Position numbers and translations under genes: made by a program | Notes under the pieces: generated by a model | Databases searched by the model: none | The model's input: the letters and a program-made list of their open reading frames with translations, nothing else | What the model was told of the DNA's origin: nothing | Assembly (NCBI GenBank): GCA_963682175.1 | Contig: OY821771.1 | Span: forward strand, 25,998,201-26,062,200 | From: Triglochin maritima | Taxonomy: Eukaryota > Streptophyta > Magnoliopsida > Alismatales > Juncaginaceae | Length of the DNA: 64,000 nucleotides | Direction: 5' to 3' | Shown: positions 31,296-43,949 of the stretch, in pieces | How the letters are laid out: the number at the start of each line of letters is the position of its first letter | How positions within the stretch are numbered: position 1 is the first letter of the stretch

Positions 31296-33338
31296 ATGGA
31301 GCATTTGGAGAGTTCTAGTTATGGTTCTAGGCTGGTGGAGGATGGTGGCAACAATATGCGTCCTCCTACAGCAAACACAAGCCATGGGAGAGTGGATGCA
31401 GCAAGGGGTGCGAAAGTTCCTCCCACAAATGGTTAGGGTTTTCAACCTAAGAAATGGTCTGAGTTGTTTGGGGCTGGAGTAAAGCCAAAGACGGCTCTTG
31501 AGTTCATCAAGCCAGGGCTGAAGGATGGAGCAAAAGTGGCGGTTTGCACCAAGGAGCAAGTTGTTGAGGCGCTGAAATCATGGGACAAGGTCCTCTTTAG
31601 GTATTTCGTGGATTTCAAGCCTCACCTCCCAACCCTTGAGAGGAACTTGCATAAGCTTTGGGAACTCCATGGGAATGTGGAGGTGATTCGTCGTCGAAAT
31701 GGTTTCTTACTTTTCAGATTCACTTTAGACGAGGACAGAAATCATGTTCTTGAGAGGGGTGCTTGGTTTGTTTGGGGCCACCCCCTTGTAGTCCAGCAAT
31801 GGACACCGGAGGTTGTGATGAAGAGAAGCAAGATGTCATCTATCCCGATTTGGCTAAGGTTGCCGGAGCTAGACCTTTGTTTTTGGTCACCATCGATCTT
31901 GAGCACAATAGCTAGTGTTCTTGGAAAACCGTTATACATGGATGATAACACCGCTTCGGGGAGAAGGCTTGCGTATGCAAGGCTGTGTGTGGAGGTGGAT
32001 GGAACTTTTCAGTACCCGGAGTTTGTTGAGATACAAATCGAAGGTGGAGCATGGGAGAAGGTGGACATTGAGTATGAGTGGAAGCCGGGGCATTGTGGTG
32101 TTTGTTTGGAGTTTGGGCATACTCAGGCTAGGTGCCCACAAAGCCAGCATGAGAAGGTGAGGGAGGCTGGAAGACCAGTAGTAAAACCCAATCCTAAAGT
32201 GCAAGGTTGGGTGGAAGTTGGCCGGAAGGGAGGGACAAAGAAGAATGGCACATCCGAGGCAAGAGAACATATAGAAGAGAGTATAGATGGTGGTACGAGG
32301 GAGGGGCTGATGGCAGATCCTCCCTTGGTGATTTTCGAGCTTGAGGAAGAGCAAGGTGTGCAAACCCCTAGGGAGGCAAGTGTAGATTTGGGCAACATAA
32401 CGGGGGTGGAGACTATAACGGAACGTGACACCATAATGGGAGAAGATAACACAATAACGGAAAGGGTGGGGGCTGGAATAACGGAACATGTTTCTTTGTT
32501 GAAAGAGGAGGCACCAATGAGCATGGAGGAGGAACCAATGAACATGGAGGAGGCTAGTGGAGATTTGAATCCTCCAATCATAGAGGGGTTTCCTCCTTTG
32601 GGAGGGACAAAGGCTGTTGCAAAAAGAAACCAAGTCAGCATTGGACAACAACAAAGAAAGGGGGACCACAAGCATCTTAGTGGGGGAAACAACCACAAAG
32701 AAGTTTCTTTTGCTCCAGCAGGAGGAAGAGTGGATGGAAGAAACATTTGGGGAAATAATTATGACAAGCCAATGGGAGGAGGAAATCTCAGCTTTGAGGA
32801 GAAGCAAGCTAGTGGATTGAGTGGGTTTGCCGGGTGTAGTTCGGATCCTAGCCACCTCCACTCAAGAGGAGGCATCATTACCAGGTCAAGGGCTTTCAGG
32901 GACAAGACGACTATTAAGGGGCTGGGTCGATTCGATATCCTAGCAGAACTTGAAGGAAGAGAGGACGAAGAAGGTTCTGTTGATGGCGAAGGAGGAGAAG
33001 TTGAGGGGTTTGTCTCTAGTCAGCTTGAGTATGGGAAAAGGAGAGCTATGTGCAAGGCAACATCTCCACCACCTTCGGTGGACTTTGAATTATTATCGCC
33101 ACAGCCAGAAGCTTTCCTTGTCATTCGAGAGAAGGGACTAGAGAACAAAAAGCAAACCGAAGCGGTAAGGGACGTAAGTCCCGTATTGCGAAGCCATGAA
33201 TATCCTAGTATGGAACGTGCGTGGTGCAAATCTCCCTGGCCATGCACACATGATAAGGGGATGAATAAAGGAGGCAAACGCAAATATCGTATGCCTTGTG
33301 GAGCACAAAGTGAAACTAAAAAAATTGGATCAGTTTAG
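31296..33338 (+). CDS. LINE ORF1, DUF4283-type RNA-binding protein
   Basis: From ATG 31296 the frame is open for 680 codons; a shorter start would cut off residues with the KKWSELF motif usual at the front of these proteins. Residues ~60-215 are the DUF4283-like region (VLFRYFVDFKPHL, NLWKLW-like stretch, GFLLFRFTLDEDRNHVLERG, WFVWGHPLVVQQWTP, WLRLPELDLCFW). Around residue 270 is a CCHC knuckle, CGVCLEFGHTQARC. The rest is acidic and low in complexity with repeated SMEEE/NMEEA and ITER words. Plant LINE ORF1 coats the RNA. The last 48 codons overlap ORF2 in another frame and may be beyond the original stop. Confidence 0.85.
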
Positions 33339-36300
33339 GCGTGCTATTTGGGGGCATGAGTGGGCATCGAATAGCTTGATTGTAAATTCTGGAAGAATCC
33401 TTGTGTTGTGGAATGAGCTAAAGGTGGACCTCCGAGTTACTTTTGAAACCACGCAATTGCTGCAGCTTGAAGGAAGGGAGGTGAAAAATTGGAGAAACAT
33501 TGTGATTACTACGGTCTATGCTGAAAACGGCCACGTGCGGCGGAGGTTACTCTGGGAAGACCTTGCTCATGCAATTCCAGCACCCTTGACGCCTTTGCTG
33601 GTGTGTGGGGACTTTAATTGCATCAGGAGAGCAAATGAGAAGAGGGGAGGAACGGGTCTGAATATGGTGGCCATGGATGAGTTCAATGCATGTGTGGACC
33701 AGCTCCAGCTGGTGGAAGTCCCGTCTACCGGAGGTGAATTTACGTGGTCCAATTCCTCGCATGGGGAGGCAATCATCGAAACACGAATTGATAGAATCTT
33801 CATGTCCCATGCGTGGTTGGAGACATTTCTTGATTCCTATTACGTTGTAGGGGACAGAGATATGAGTGACCACTCGATGCTCACTTTGTTTGCGGAGAAG
33901 GAGGGACAACGAAGGAAGCGAATGTTTCGGTTTGTAAATTTCTGGGCTGAGCATGAGATATTCAATGACATGGGGAGGGAGGCTTGGGCCACGCGGGTGG
34001 TAGGTACCCCCATGTATCGTTTGATAGCAAAGTTACATGAGGTAAAAGAGGCGTTAAAGAGATGGAGTGCAGATACCTTCGGGCATGTGGAACACAAAGT
34101 GGTTGAAGCTCAGCTCCGGCTGGCTGATATCAGAACACAAAGGGAGGAAAATCCACGAGATGAGGAGTTGTCACATTGTGAGAGTCTTTGTAAGGAGGCC
34201 CTGGACCATGCTTTGGTTCGGGAGGAGGCTTTATTGAGACAGAAATCAAGGGTTCGATGGCTACAAGAGGGTGATCGAAATTCCAGATTTTTCCATGCTT
34301 CCCTTAGAGTGAGGAGAGCCACCAATAATGTGGGAGAGTGAGTAAGGAAGGGGTGGTTATTGAGGATGAAGAGGCTATCCGAGAGGCCTTTCCGAGGCGG
34401 TTTTCTAACTTGTTTTCTAGTGATTTTCAGGTTCAGCCCATTGATCTGACATTGTCCCTTCCTATTGTTGGGAAGGACGAGGCGAGAGATATTATTGAAC
34501 CACTAGATATGAAGGAGTTAGAGGAAGTGGTTAAACACTCAAATGTAGACAAGGCACCGGGCCCAGATGGCTTCAATGCAAAATTCTTCAAAGCCGCGTG
34601 TGAATGTGTGAAGGGAGACCTTTTCAAAGCTGTCGAATCATTCATGAAGAGTGGGAAACTACTGAAGCAAGTAAATTATACCTCCATTACATTAATCCCG
34701 AAGAAGACGACGTCGGCCGTCGTTGATGACTATCGACCCATCTTCCTTTGCAATATGGTCTACCGGTTCATTTCAAAGATTTTGGCAAATCGTTTAATGG
34801 TACTCCTTCCAAAATTGGTGGAGGAAACGCAAAGCGCATTCGTGAGTGGCAGGAGAATCAGTGACAACATCTTGCTAGCTCACGAGATATGCCACAATAT
34901 GCATCTTGGAGGAGGACGTGTAAGGATGTGTTTGAAGCTAGACCTCGGGAAAGCATATGACTCTATTTCTTGGAGTTTCTTGGAGGAAGTACTCAAGAGG
35001 GTGGGCCTACCCGACCATTGGTGTAAACTCATGATGGCTTACGTCCGAGCATCCTTTGTCGTTACGGTGAATGGCGAGAACTCTAGACTGTTTGCTGCCA
35101 CGAATGGTCTAAGACAAGGGGATCCGTAGGCTCCCTATCTTTTTGTTCTTTGTATGGAGGTTCTGAGCGCCATGTTCAGAAGGGAGGTGAGAGGGGATCT
35201 CTCGAACCAGCTAGGTGTGGGGATGTACAGATCTCCCACCTCCTTTTCGTAGATGATGTGATGGTCTTTGCTGCTACTACAAGTGCCAATGCTCAGGTGA
35301 TAAAGCATATCCTTACTGAATTCTCAGCAAACTCCGGGCTGCAGTTGAATGTAGCAAAGAGTCAAGTTTTCATGGGAGGAGGAGCCACCGAGGGCACATG
35401 GATTTGCTCACATCTAGGTATGGAGAGAGCTGATTTTCGGGTTACATACTTAGGCCTCCCTCTCTTCTCCGCAAGGCTGGGGAGACATCATTGCATGGGT
35501 CTGGTCAGCAAGGTGCAACTACGACTCAGCACATGGAAGAGAAACTTTCTTTCGATGGCGGGTCGTGTAGAGTTAGTCAAGAGCGTACTCGTGTCTATGA
35601 GCATTTATTGGACATCAGCGTTTCTTCTCCCGAGGAAAGTCTTAAAGGAGCTGGAGAGCATTATGATTCACTTCATTTGGGGAGGCCCTACGAAGTGGGT
35701 GGCGGTAGCTTGGAAGGACATTTGCAAACCGAAAAATGAGGGAGGTTTGGGGCTGAGGAGACTAAAGGACTGGAATGATGCTGGGCTGGTTAAGCTCCTT
35801 TGGTTGATTATCGCGGATGGTGGATCGTTATTGGTTCGGTGTATACGAAGGAAATACTTATGGAACCGTAACATCTGGTTAGCTAGGCCACCGGCTGGGT
35901 GCTCATGGGCGTGACGGGGCATTCTAAGTGTCCACGAAGTGGCAAAGAATAGAATCCAATACCAAGTGGGAGATGGGACAGCAATTCGGTTTTTTACCGA
36001 CCCTTGGTGTGGACGGCGCTTACTCTCCTCGCCCGGGGGAGAACGTCTCCAGTACGATATGGGGATGCCTAGGGATACTATGGTCTCTTTGTTCATTCAT
36101 GAAAGGGTTTGGACTCTCCCTGCGCCGAGGTCCCTAGATATGGTAGTATTATGTCCAAGGATATTGCAAACTCCAATTTATGGGGGGCGAGATAAGCCTA
36201 TTAGAGCTGGAGCAAGAAGTGAAGCATTTTCAGCAAGGGAAGCTTGGAGTTGGGTGGTACCTCGAGGAAGGAAGGTGGGCTGGACTGAGGTGGTTTGACA

Positions 36301-36784
36301 CAAGTATCACACACCTAAGCATGCTATCACATTTTGGAGAGCCATGAGAGGACGATTGATCACAAAAGCGCTTATGCGAGCTAGGGGAGCAATCCATGAC
36401 CCTCGTTGTGTATTGTGTGAGGAAAGAAATGAAGATATGGCACAGCTTTTCTGGGAATCCCGCTTCACACGTCAAGTATGTGTACAAATGTTGAGAATAC
36501 TACGGCTGGACACTAGTGCAGGCCTCACCCTTGGTGCGGAAGTGGAGAGTCTCCAAAAGATGCGAGGGTCAAAGCTACAACAAGCCACCAGAAGACTTGC
36601 TCTTGCTGCAACCATATATGAGTGTTGGCAAGAACGAAATAGGCGAATATTCAAAAAAGAGAAGTGCCGACCTGAGGATGTGAGCACGTTTATAAAGGAT
36701 GTGGTGCGGGTGATGGGCACGAGGATTAGCGAGCTTCGAGATGGCGCTGAGGTTTTACGAATGTATGAGACTAATTGGGGATAG
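33196..36784 (+). pseudogene. LINE ORF2: endonuclease, reverse transcriptase, zf-RVT (broken)
   Basis: The endonuclease starts at ATG 33196 (MNILVWNVRGANLPG) and is stopped by TGA 33262-33264. It continues with TTVYAENG, LLVCGDFNCIRRANEKRGG, FTWSN and ISDHS-like DMSDHSMLTL. A frameshift near 34335 leads to RT: KAPGPDGFNAKFFK, SITLIPKK, DDYRPI, SAFVSGRRISDNILLAHE, LKLDLGKAYDSISW, NGLRQGDP, then TAG. After another frameshift the catalytic box is ISHLLFVDDVMVF (usually FADD). A stop near 35912 precedes the zf-RVT region (FWRAMRGRLITKALMRARG, CVLCEERNED). ORF2 nicks the target and copies the RNA; at least three stops and three frameshifts disable it. No RNase H domain was seen. Confidence 0.9.
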
Positions 36785-36962
36785 CTGAAACACCATAAAG
36801 GTGGAGATTTTTTTGTATGTTGTTTAATGTAGATTCTAGTTATGCACTGAGTATGACTCGAGGACTGTAATAGAAAATTTTGATAGACTGTAAATGTTAA
36901 CACACATCAATATATTAGAGGCAATGCCTTCCTTTTGCTTTGCAAAAAAAGTCAACAAAGGA

Positions 36963-38448
36963 TGTTGTGTTGGGTCCTAGTCCTTTAATGGATTAGGTAC
37001 AATTTAACTATTTTTCATCAAACTCATGCGTGCACATGCATAAATTTTGAAGAAAAAAATTAGAGCACATTTAGATAAAAATTTTATGCATGTGAAGGTT
37101 AGAGGATTAACAACTCCCTACAGGACATGTAATTGTAAGGTTGCCCTAAATACTTGAGAATCAGATGAAAAATAGGGTCTTAGATATAAATCAAGAACAA
37201 TACCAAAAAATGCACATGATATAGCCATACAAAAATGATAAGGGCGAAAATTCAAATCTCCCTAGCGAAGTCATGAAGCTGTGATCACGTCCAGAAAATC
37301 AATCCGAGTCAAGACAATTCGTATCTGATTCAAAATTAAATTCGTCCCCAAAACAAAAATGCATGAAAACCGGAGTAGCCACCTCTTTTTTCCAAAAAAA
37401 AAAAATTCGTTAAAGCTACGAAAACACAGCAATCATAAATATACCAAAACGTGGGTTAAATATCTAGAGATTCAAGTTTGGAACATAGTTATCATGTGGG
37501 AATGTGTTAGGAACCCACATAACACGGAAAATCGGTCCCTATACCCGTATGACAAATCATATTAATGAGCACAATAGAAGATCCCATTTTTTTATCTTTC
37601 TTTTAAAAAAACGTACTTAAACCATTTCCATCTAAAAAATACTCAAATATATGAAAACACTAAACATCCTTTATCATTAAGAAATTATAAAATACAAACA
37701 TATAAAACTTTTTTATTAATTTATAACTCTTATTAAAGGAAATAATTAGAATGATTTCACCAAAACGTCGACGGGATGATTGTGCCGCTACTAGAGCCTC
37801 GGAACATCGTATCACGTCCTTTGCGTCACCGTTCTCATATCATTGTCACTTAGCAAGTGATTTTTCTGTTTTTTTGATTTTTGGATGATAATTAGTTAGG
37901 TAGTTCATATTTATCCTAACTATTTTTTTGGTTATTTTTGAAATTATTTTGTGGTGGTATTGCTTAATGGGAACTAAGAGATTGTATTGGTAGCGCAATG
38001 GTAGTATGTGTTGGTGATGCTGTAAGATATGGGTGGTGGTGGAAAATGTTATTTGGATTAGTGTGTGTTGGTGGACGTGTGTTTTTTCAGGGAAAGTCGA
38101 CGTTGGAGGGTGAGTATATGAGGAGTACGTGAGTGTCTGCTATGTTGAGTGGTGTAGATAAGTTTAAATAGGAATGAGCGATAGTGGGGTAATAACGGAG
38201 GGTGGATGGCAAGAAAGTAATGAAGCCGAGTAAATGATGGGGGATAGGTGCATCTCAGTAGGTGTCACAAATAATGGAGAGGAAGTGGAACAGGGAAGCG
38301 TGAGTGTAGTGGGGCGTTTGGCATTGTAAGGTTACGATTTTCCTTGGGTAGTGGGTAGTGCAGTTAATCATAATTCATTTATCACAATTCATTCATCTTG
38401 CACCAAACATTCATACATCACAACTGAAACATATAAACACAAGAACTC
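36963..38448. other. No gene recognised
   Basis: AT-rich to 37740, then a moderately G-rich stretch (37740-38340) with no supported frame. Nothing in it resembles LTR ends, TIRs or RNA genes. It may be host intergenic sequence. Confidence 0.5.
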
Positions 38449-38473
38449 ATATATATATATATATATATATATA
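38449..38473. repeat. (AT)n microsatellite
   Basis: Pure alternating AT run of 25 bases. Confidence 0.97.
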
Positions 38474-38809
38474 GATTCATCTCAAAACAAACACTGAAGT
38501 TCTAATTTAATTGAAATTAAGTTTTGAACTCATTAACTAGTCAAACAAAGTTTAACAATGATAACAGACAGAAAACAGAAATAGTAAGTTGTCAAACCTC
38601 TCGTGCTTGTTCCGCTCGATGGTTTGTTATCCTCATCTCGAGTTGCCGACGATGGTGGTGTGCAAATGGATTTATATTAATATCTGGCACGGTTGAACAT
38701 TATACAATAAAATTATAATTTGTATAAATTAACTTATTAAATGTAGTCCAACTAATTAAAATACCTATTCTTTAGAACCCACTTTCGCCATCACGTATTT
38801 GATGATCTA

Positions 38810-39700
38810 CTACATGTCTGTGAGCTTGTTTTTCATCTCCGCTTGCTCACTTCTCACCATCTTTAGCTCATGATCATGTCGAACATTTTGTTTAAACTTC
38901 GATATGGTGACAATCTCTGCTTGAGATGGCGTCAATCTCAGTCGGGGTGACGAGACTGGAGTACAACCCCACGCCTTTGTACATGTCGCCAAGAAGAATT
39001 CCAACCAAATCCCTGATGGCAACCCACTAAATGATAGAGCCTTGAGAGTTCGTTTCACCTGGGTCCTTGTAAAGCCTCTCCTTTTTCCTGCAAGAAGAAA
39101 ACATCCTAAATTCACAAATTAATGCACAAATAACATTAAATAATTGAAAACTAATAATAATTTTAAACTTACAATCATGATCGCAGCTGCTGGGATCATC
39201 TTGTCATGAAGCTGAATGTACATATTTGTACAAGTAGGCTAAGGAGCGTCCAAGTTATATGCAATACCAATAAAGAGAACAATCATTTCAGTTTATATTA
39301 AAAATGTATTGAATCTATAAGAATTTATAAAATTGTAAATAATGTATCATAATTTTCTCCCTATGTCGCGGCACATGTTTGGTACCATACTGATGTGGTA
39401 TACCTAAATTCGACTTGTTTTTCTTGTTAGTCACTCTTTTCTTATGCATCACCAAAAAACCAAATTGTTTGTTTTTTCATCCATTGATTATAAATCAACT
39501 AAAAACATAACAAATGAACATTCAACGCCTCATTGGACCAATAGTCCAGCAGAGTAGACCAGTCCTCAATGAAAATATGTGGCGGTCTAACCACCAATCT
39601 TGCCTCTCTCATCTCCATATCCATCATGTCAAGGGATAAGTAGTTCTTGTTTTCCTCCCATTTTGGGTGCAGAGACCTCATAATCTTCGTTTTGAACTCC
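38810..39700 (-). pseudogene. Ptta/Transposase_24 (CACTA-type) remnant
   Basis: On the minus strand the pieces follow the order of plant Ptta transposases. 39681-39499 reads IFIEDWSTLLDYWSNE (the dW..Lv.yW motif). About 39470-39370 reads KKRVTNKKNKSNLGIPHQYGTK, matching the N.KNR.K....HT.GTKSF motif. 39115-38810 gives GKRRGFTRTQ and a final charged, coiled-coil-like tail (HDHELKMVRSEQAEMKNKL). Stops and frame changes lie between. Such proteins are found in CACTA elements; their role is not well defined. The ends of the parent element were not found. Confidence 0.6.
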
Positions 39701-40046
39701 TCTGGAACTGTCTAATTTTCTATTAATAATAAAATTAGTTTTCAATTCAAATCCATACTAATATAACTTAATTACGTATATAATATTATTGTTAACTACT
39801 GCCACGCCACATCCTTGTTCTTCTTTGGCACCAATCATCAGTTCAAATAACGAGGAGGGAGTACTTGTGTCCTCCTAACTATCATCTCGATGAAATTCTG
39901 GAAGCGTTCGACGTTCTTTCATTTTGGGACGCCTTCCGGTGTAAACTCCACGACCCCTACTCCTACTCACTGCACCAGATGCCGAAGTGCTAGGAACATT
40001 CTCACTCTAGGAAGATCGGCTACACCATCGGCTATCTATGGAGTAT
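39701..40046. other. Unassigned stretch before an LTR
   Basis: No supported gene. It may be the N-terminal coding part of the Ptta-type gene on the minus strand, with a Gly/Arg/Ser-rich reading around 39890-40030, cut by the LTR at 40047. Confidence 0.35.
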
Positions 40047-41394
40047 TGATTAGTAGAATGACATTCATCATATTCACGTTATATATCCTTAAGTTTACCC
40101 CCAATAGTGTGCTACTCGAGTGTTTGTTGTTATATTTCAAGTATTAGGAAATAAAGAAGAGAATGGAAGAGAAAAAGGGCATAAACATAAGAAGAAAGGA
40201 CTTAAATGAAGCAAAATAGACCTCTTTGTCATGCACAAGGAACCATCTGCAAGAGGGAAGGAGCTGGATGTCAGCCCGGATGGACCAAATAACAAACCGA
40301 GAAACTCCACACCATCATGATGAGTATTTTGGTAATTAGATTCGAGCGTAGACTCAAATGGCTGACCATGGCACACCTCACGTGCAAAATTGAAGAGATT
40401 AAGTAGAGGAACGAAAATGAGTCACATCTGAACAATTTCGCACATATATGGGTTATGTGTTTATGTCTATTCTGGGAATGTTTCATTAGTCCCACATCGG
40501 GGGATTGTCCCTAGTTGCCTTTTTAATGTCTATAAATAGAATCCTTCCTCCTCCTTTGTAATCTACACATTGCTTTGTGGCCATTCTCTCTACTTGGAGT
40601 AAAGCCTTGGAGCAAAATCAAGTGGAAAAGAATGCTGCTTGCTTGTGACTTATTAATAAAATTATTCTTCTTAGTTTGTTCTGATGTTGTTTGTTTCCTG
40701 TTTAGCTTAGTTCTGCTTCCATAATTGCATTATAATTAGTAGAATGTATTTTTTCTTTAATACAATTGTTAGTTTAATGTGTAGTGAGTAGTGTCATCCC
40801 CCTTTGGGGGTGGAGACGATGTTATACATGTAATAAAGAATGGGAATGAATGATATCTCATGCAATATTTGATGAATGTATATGTATGCTTGTTTATTTA
40901 AAAGAGAATTCTTAACTTGATGGGTTTTCCATAATGATTAGGTACTTCTCATGCTTGTTTAGGTTCTTAATAACCAACTTGTTTATGGTCATGTTAATCA
41001 ACTAGGGTAGTGATTGCTATGATAGATTTTGCCACAATCATTAGGTACTTCCTATGCATGAAAACACAACCTAACTTGTGCCTTGTTGAATGCATCATTC
41101 ACCACCTTAATACATGTGTATACATACTCCACCCCTTGGGAGTTTTTCTTCCTGAATTTCAGCTTGCTTTGATAGTTACTTAGTTTAGTTTCATGTCTTC
41201 TCGTGCTTTAATCTTCCTTATTTGTTGCTTGCTAGTTTAGTGTAGCTTACTTTAGTTTAAAGAACTTCTTCTCCCCCTTATTGTTTACTCGATTTCTGAA
41301 CAACCAGACTTGACACACCTTCCTATGGACTCGACCCGTACTTACCACCGCTTCATCGTGAGCTTGCACTTGCGGTTTATAACTAAATCAATCA
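40047..41394 (+). mobile_element. Athila-like LTR (subfamily A) with primer site downstream
   Basis: It begins TGATTAGTAG and ends AAATCAATCA, 1,348 bp. Unlike the copies at 11 and 18 kb it is followed by a primer site, so it is a 5' LTR. It contains GTCCCACATCG at 40489-40499, a 31-bp spacer and TATAAATA at 40531-40538. No duplication of its left flank could be tested because the right end of the element is lost. Confidence 0.85.
40489..40538 (+). promoter_or_regulatory. LTR promoter: snRNA-type USE plus TATA, 31 bp apart
   Basis: A perfect GTCCCACATCG is followed after 31 bp by TATAAATAG. The same layout is kept in subfamily B although most of the surrounding LTR sequence differs, which points to functional constraint. 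Confidence 0.7.
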
Positions 41395-41400
41395 AGTTTT

Positions 41401-41420
41401 TGGCGCCGTTGTCGGGGAGG
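41401..41420 (+). other. Primer binding site (tRNA-Asp)
   Basis: TGGCGCCGTTGTCGGGG six bases after the LTR, one mismatch to the complement of plant tRNA-Asp. Confidence 0.9.
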
Positions 41421-41937
41421 TTCTCTATCCAAACTTTGGTTTGGAAAATTCAAGTGGATTTAGTCTTTTTATTTTAGTTTTTCTTTATTGCAGGTTGTTT
41501 AAAGTTCACTGGGAAAGATGCAGGACAATTCTTGGAGCATTTGAGCTACCAAGACCGCCAGATAGCAGTCTGAGACCACTGATTGGCAGCCTGGTGAGCT
41601 CCTTTCTCCCCCAATTTTTGTCATGTTGTTGGAAATGATACTATAGCAGTCTGGGAGCCCTATTTTTTTGTCTAAACCTGTAGATTGCTTCCAGATTTAT
41701 CAATGTACCCTCAATCCCCTTTTTATACAACTTGGACCTTAAAAGTCAAAGCAAAAGATTAGTGGATTTCCATCTAGGTCATGCATCATTTCTAGACCTT
41801 GTACGCATTGATATTTTCATTGCTTTATTTTTTCTGTTGTTGAGTGTTGGCATGAGGTATGTGCACCATTCTCTAATTCATGCATGGTTAGAGCAGGCAT
41901 TAGTTAGTAAGGTGCATCGAGACAAGAGTGAGGTGAC
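41421..41937 (+). other. Leader of the subfamily A element, cut off
   Basis: After the primer site comes the ctctatccaaactttggtttgg stretch, a worn palindrome doublet (about 41552-41590), the donor-like CTGGTGAGCT at 41591, and the gcatgaggtatgtgcacc/acaagagtgag words of the family leader. It stops at about 41937, where the middle of a subfamily B LTR begins, so the gag and everything after it were lost by deletion or recombination. Confidence 0.8.
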
Positions 41938-42013
41938 TGATAGCTCTGGATCCGCTTAACTTTTGGGAGCACGTGTATTAGTGTATGCTTAGTCTATTTT
42001 TGGTATTTGTTTA

Positions 42014-42064
42014 GTCCCACATCGGGGGATTGTCCCAGATTAGCTTTTTCCATGCCTATAAATA
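42014..42064 (+). promoter_or_regulatory. LTR promoter: snRNA-type USE plus TATA, 32 bp apart
   Basis: Perfect GTCCCACATCG, then gggggattgtccc and other spacer bases, then TATAAATA. Position in the LTR and conservation in other copies suggest the core promoter. Confidence 0.7.
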
Positions 42065-42533
42065 GAACTCTTCACCTTCCATTGTAATCACCCATTGCTT
42101 GGTGGCATTCTCTCTACTAAGGAGTTAGCCTTGAAGCAAAAACTCAAGGTGGAGAAGAATGCTACCTTCAATGTGAGTCATTTGTTAATAAAATACTTCT
42201 TCTAGTTTCTTTTAATCTTGTCTTTTAATTTGTGCATGTTTGTTTAGTCTTTCCTTTCCTTTTAAGCTTCTTTAATATTTCTTGCTTTCTTAGGGTAATT
42301 TCATTTCAGTATTATGCTTCGTTTTGTTAATATAGTTAGTGTTATGAGTAGTGAGTAGTTCCATCCCCACTTAGGGGGTGGAGAAATATGTGATATGATA
42401 ATGTAGTGTATTAAGTTTGTGTTATCTTTATCCCTTGAGCTTTATATGATTTCCATAACCATCTAATGGGTTTTCACTCTTATCTTTGATATGCTAATGC
42501 TCTTGAATGAAGCTTAGCTTATGCTTTGATTAG

Positions 42534-43949
42534 TGATTGACATCATTTCATGCTTATATTTGTACCTTATATCCATTATCTTACACCTAAGCAATGCTAC
42601 GTGACGAGTTTTATGTTTAGTTTTCAGAAATAAAGAGGTTTGAAGAGAAGAGCCATGAAAGGACCCAAAAGCAGGAAAAAAGGACTTAATGGTGAGACCT
42701 GGGGACTAAGATGCAAGGGAGAAGGACCTGATCGTAAGACCGAAGGACCTAAGAGCAAAATAGGAAACTCCACACCATCATGGGGAGTATTTTGGCAATT
42801 CGATTCGGGTCGGAGCTCCAACAAACCAAGTAGATGCATCCAAGACCAAGAAATACTTCAAGCAAAGCACACAACGAAAATCAAACGGATCTAAAGCATA
42901 TAGACCGCCAATTGGCGGTCTGGAATTGCCAATTGGCGGTCCAGATAGCCCAGGATCCGTTTAGTTTTCTGTAGCATGTGTATTAGTGTATGTTTAGTCT
43001 ATTTTTGGTATTGGTTTACTCCCACATCCGGGGATTGTCCCGGATTAGCTTTTTCCATGCTTATAAATAGAACTCTTCACCTTCCATTGTATCCATCTCT
43101 CTCTTTGGTGGCATCTTCCCTACTAAGAGTGAAGCATTGAAGCAAAACTCTGGTGGAGGAAGAGCTGCTTGTAATTTGAGTGAGTTAATAATAGGTGTTT
43201 TCATTAGCTTGTTTATTCTTGCTTAGTTAATTTCCTTTAATGTGTTTGCTTTGGTGCTTGTTTAGTTTTATGCTTCTTTAATATTTCTTGCCTGATTAGT
43301 ATAGTTTCATTTCAGTATAATGCTTCATTTTATTAAAGTAGTTAGTTTAAATATGTGTGAGTACTTCCATCCCTTTTGGGGATGGAGTAGATGTGTGTAC
43401 ATGTTATGTAGATGGTTTGAATGCTTAATATGAATGTTTTGTGTTGATATTAGTATGCTTGCTTGAATTTTTAAGAATCTTACTTGATGGTTTCTGCCAT
43501 AGCTTAGGTACATTCCATACTTGTCTAAGTGTCTTAATAACAACCTTGCATTGCTCATATTATTCACATAAGTTAGTGTTGTAAATGATAGGTTTTGCCA
43601 TTAGGTACCTCTTATGCATTAACAAACACTAACTAACTTGAGCTTCTTGTATGCATTCCTCACCACACTTATTTCATGTGCACACACACACTCCACCCCT
43701 TAGGGGTTTCAATTCTTGTCTTCTTATCTTCTTCATTAGTTGTTTACCTTAGTTGTTTAGTTATTTCATTTCAGGTTGCTTGTTTACTAGTTTAGATTAG
43801 TGTAGTTTAGTGTAACCAACCTTTTTCTCCTTCTTTTACCTCTCGCCTTCGAACAAACCAATTGTCGACACACCTCCCAGTGGACGACCCGTATTTGCCA
43901 CCGCTTCAACGCGGCCGTGCACTTACGGTTAATATAAAACGATCAATCA
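42534..43949 (+). mobile_element. Solo LTR (subfamily B) nested in another LTR, TSD ATTAG
   Basis: It starts TGATTGACATC and ends CGATCAATCA, 1,416 bp, with ATTAG on both sides (42529-42533 and 43950-43954). Removing it restores the host LTR sequence seen uninterrupted at 51.98 and 59.59 kb. It has a perfect GACCGCCAATTGGCGGTC palindrome at 42903-42920 plus a second worn one, a weakened USE (cccacatccg) and TATAAATA at 43062-43069. Confidence 0.95.
42903..42920 (+). promoter_or_regulatory. 18-bp palindrome with two overlapping E2F-type sites
   Basis: GACCGCCAATTGGCGGTC is a perfect palindrome; each strand contains ATTGGCGG, which fits the plant E2F consensus WTTSSCSS. A second, imperfect copy follows within 25 bp. 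It lies about 140 bp upstream of the TATA box. Binding is not shown, only predicted. Confidence 0.55.

Larger units (their letters stand above)
31185..36947 (+). mobile_element. LINE (plant L1-type), nearly full length
   Basis: The 15-bp direct repeat AAAGTCAACAAAGGA at 31170-31184 and 36948-36962 flanks the element, whose 3' end is a short A run after gctttgc. Inside are ORF1 and ORF2 in the usual order and overlap. The long TSD, A-tail and absence of LTRs show target-primed insertion. It lies only 58 bp beyond the MULE's 9-bp TSD, so both used the same small target area. ORF2 is broken at several places, so the copy is inactive. Confidence 0.93.

Noticed and set aside
31932..32861. 309-codon minus-strand ORF opposite LINE ORF1
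   Set aside because: Antisense shadow of ORF1; ORF1 has the DUF4283 and CCHC motifs, the antisense frame has none.
33196..36784. RNase H domain at the end of LINE ORF2
   Set aside because: The sequence after the zf-RVT region ends within about 100 residues with no DG.S or catalytic acidic motifs.
36948..36950. A host gene in the 36.96-38.45 kb gap
   Set aside because: No frame over about 70 codons with recognisable motifs and no exon-like GC islands with splice signals.
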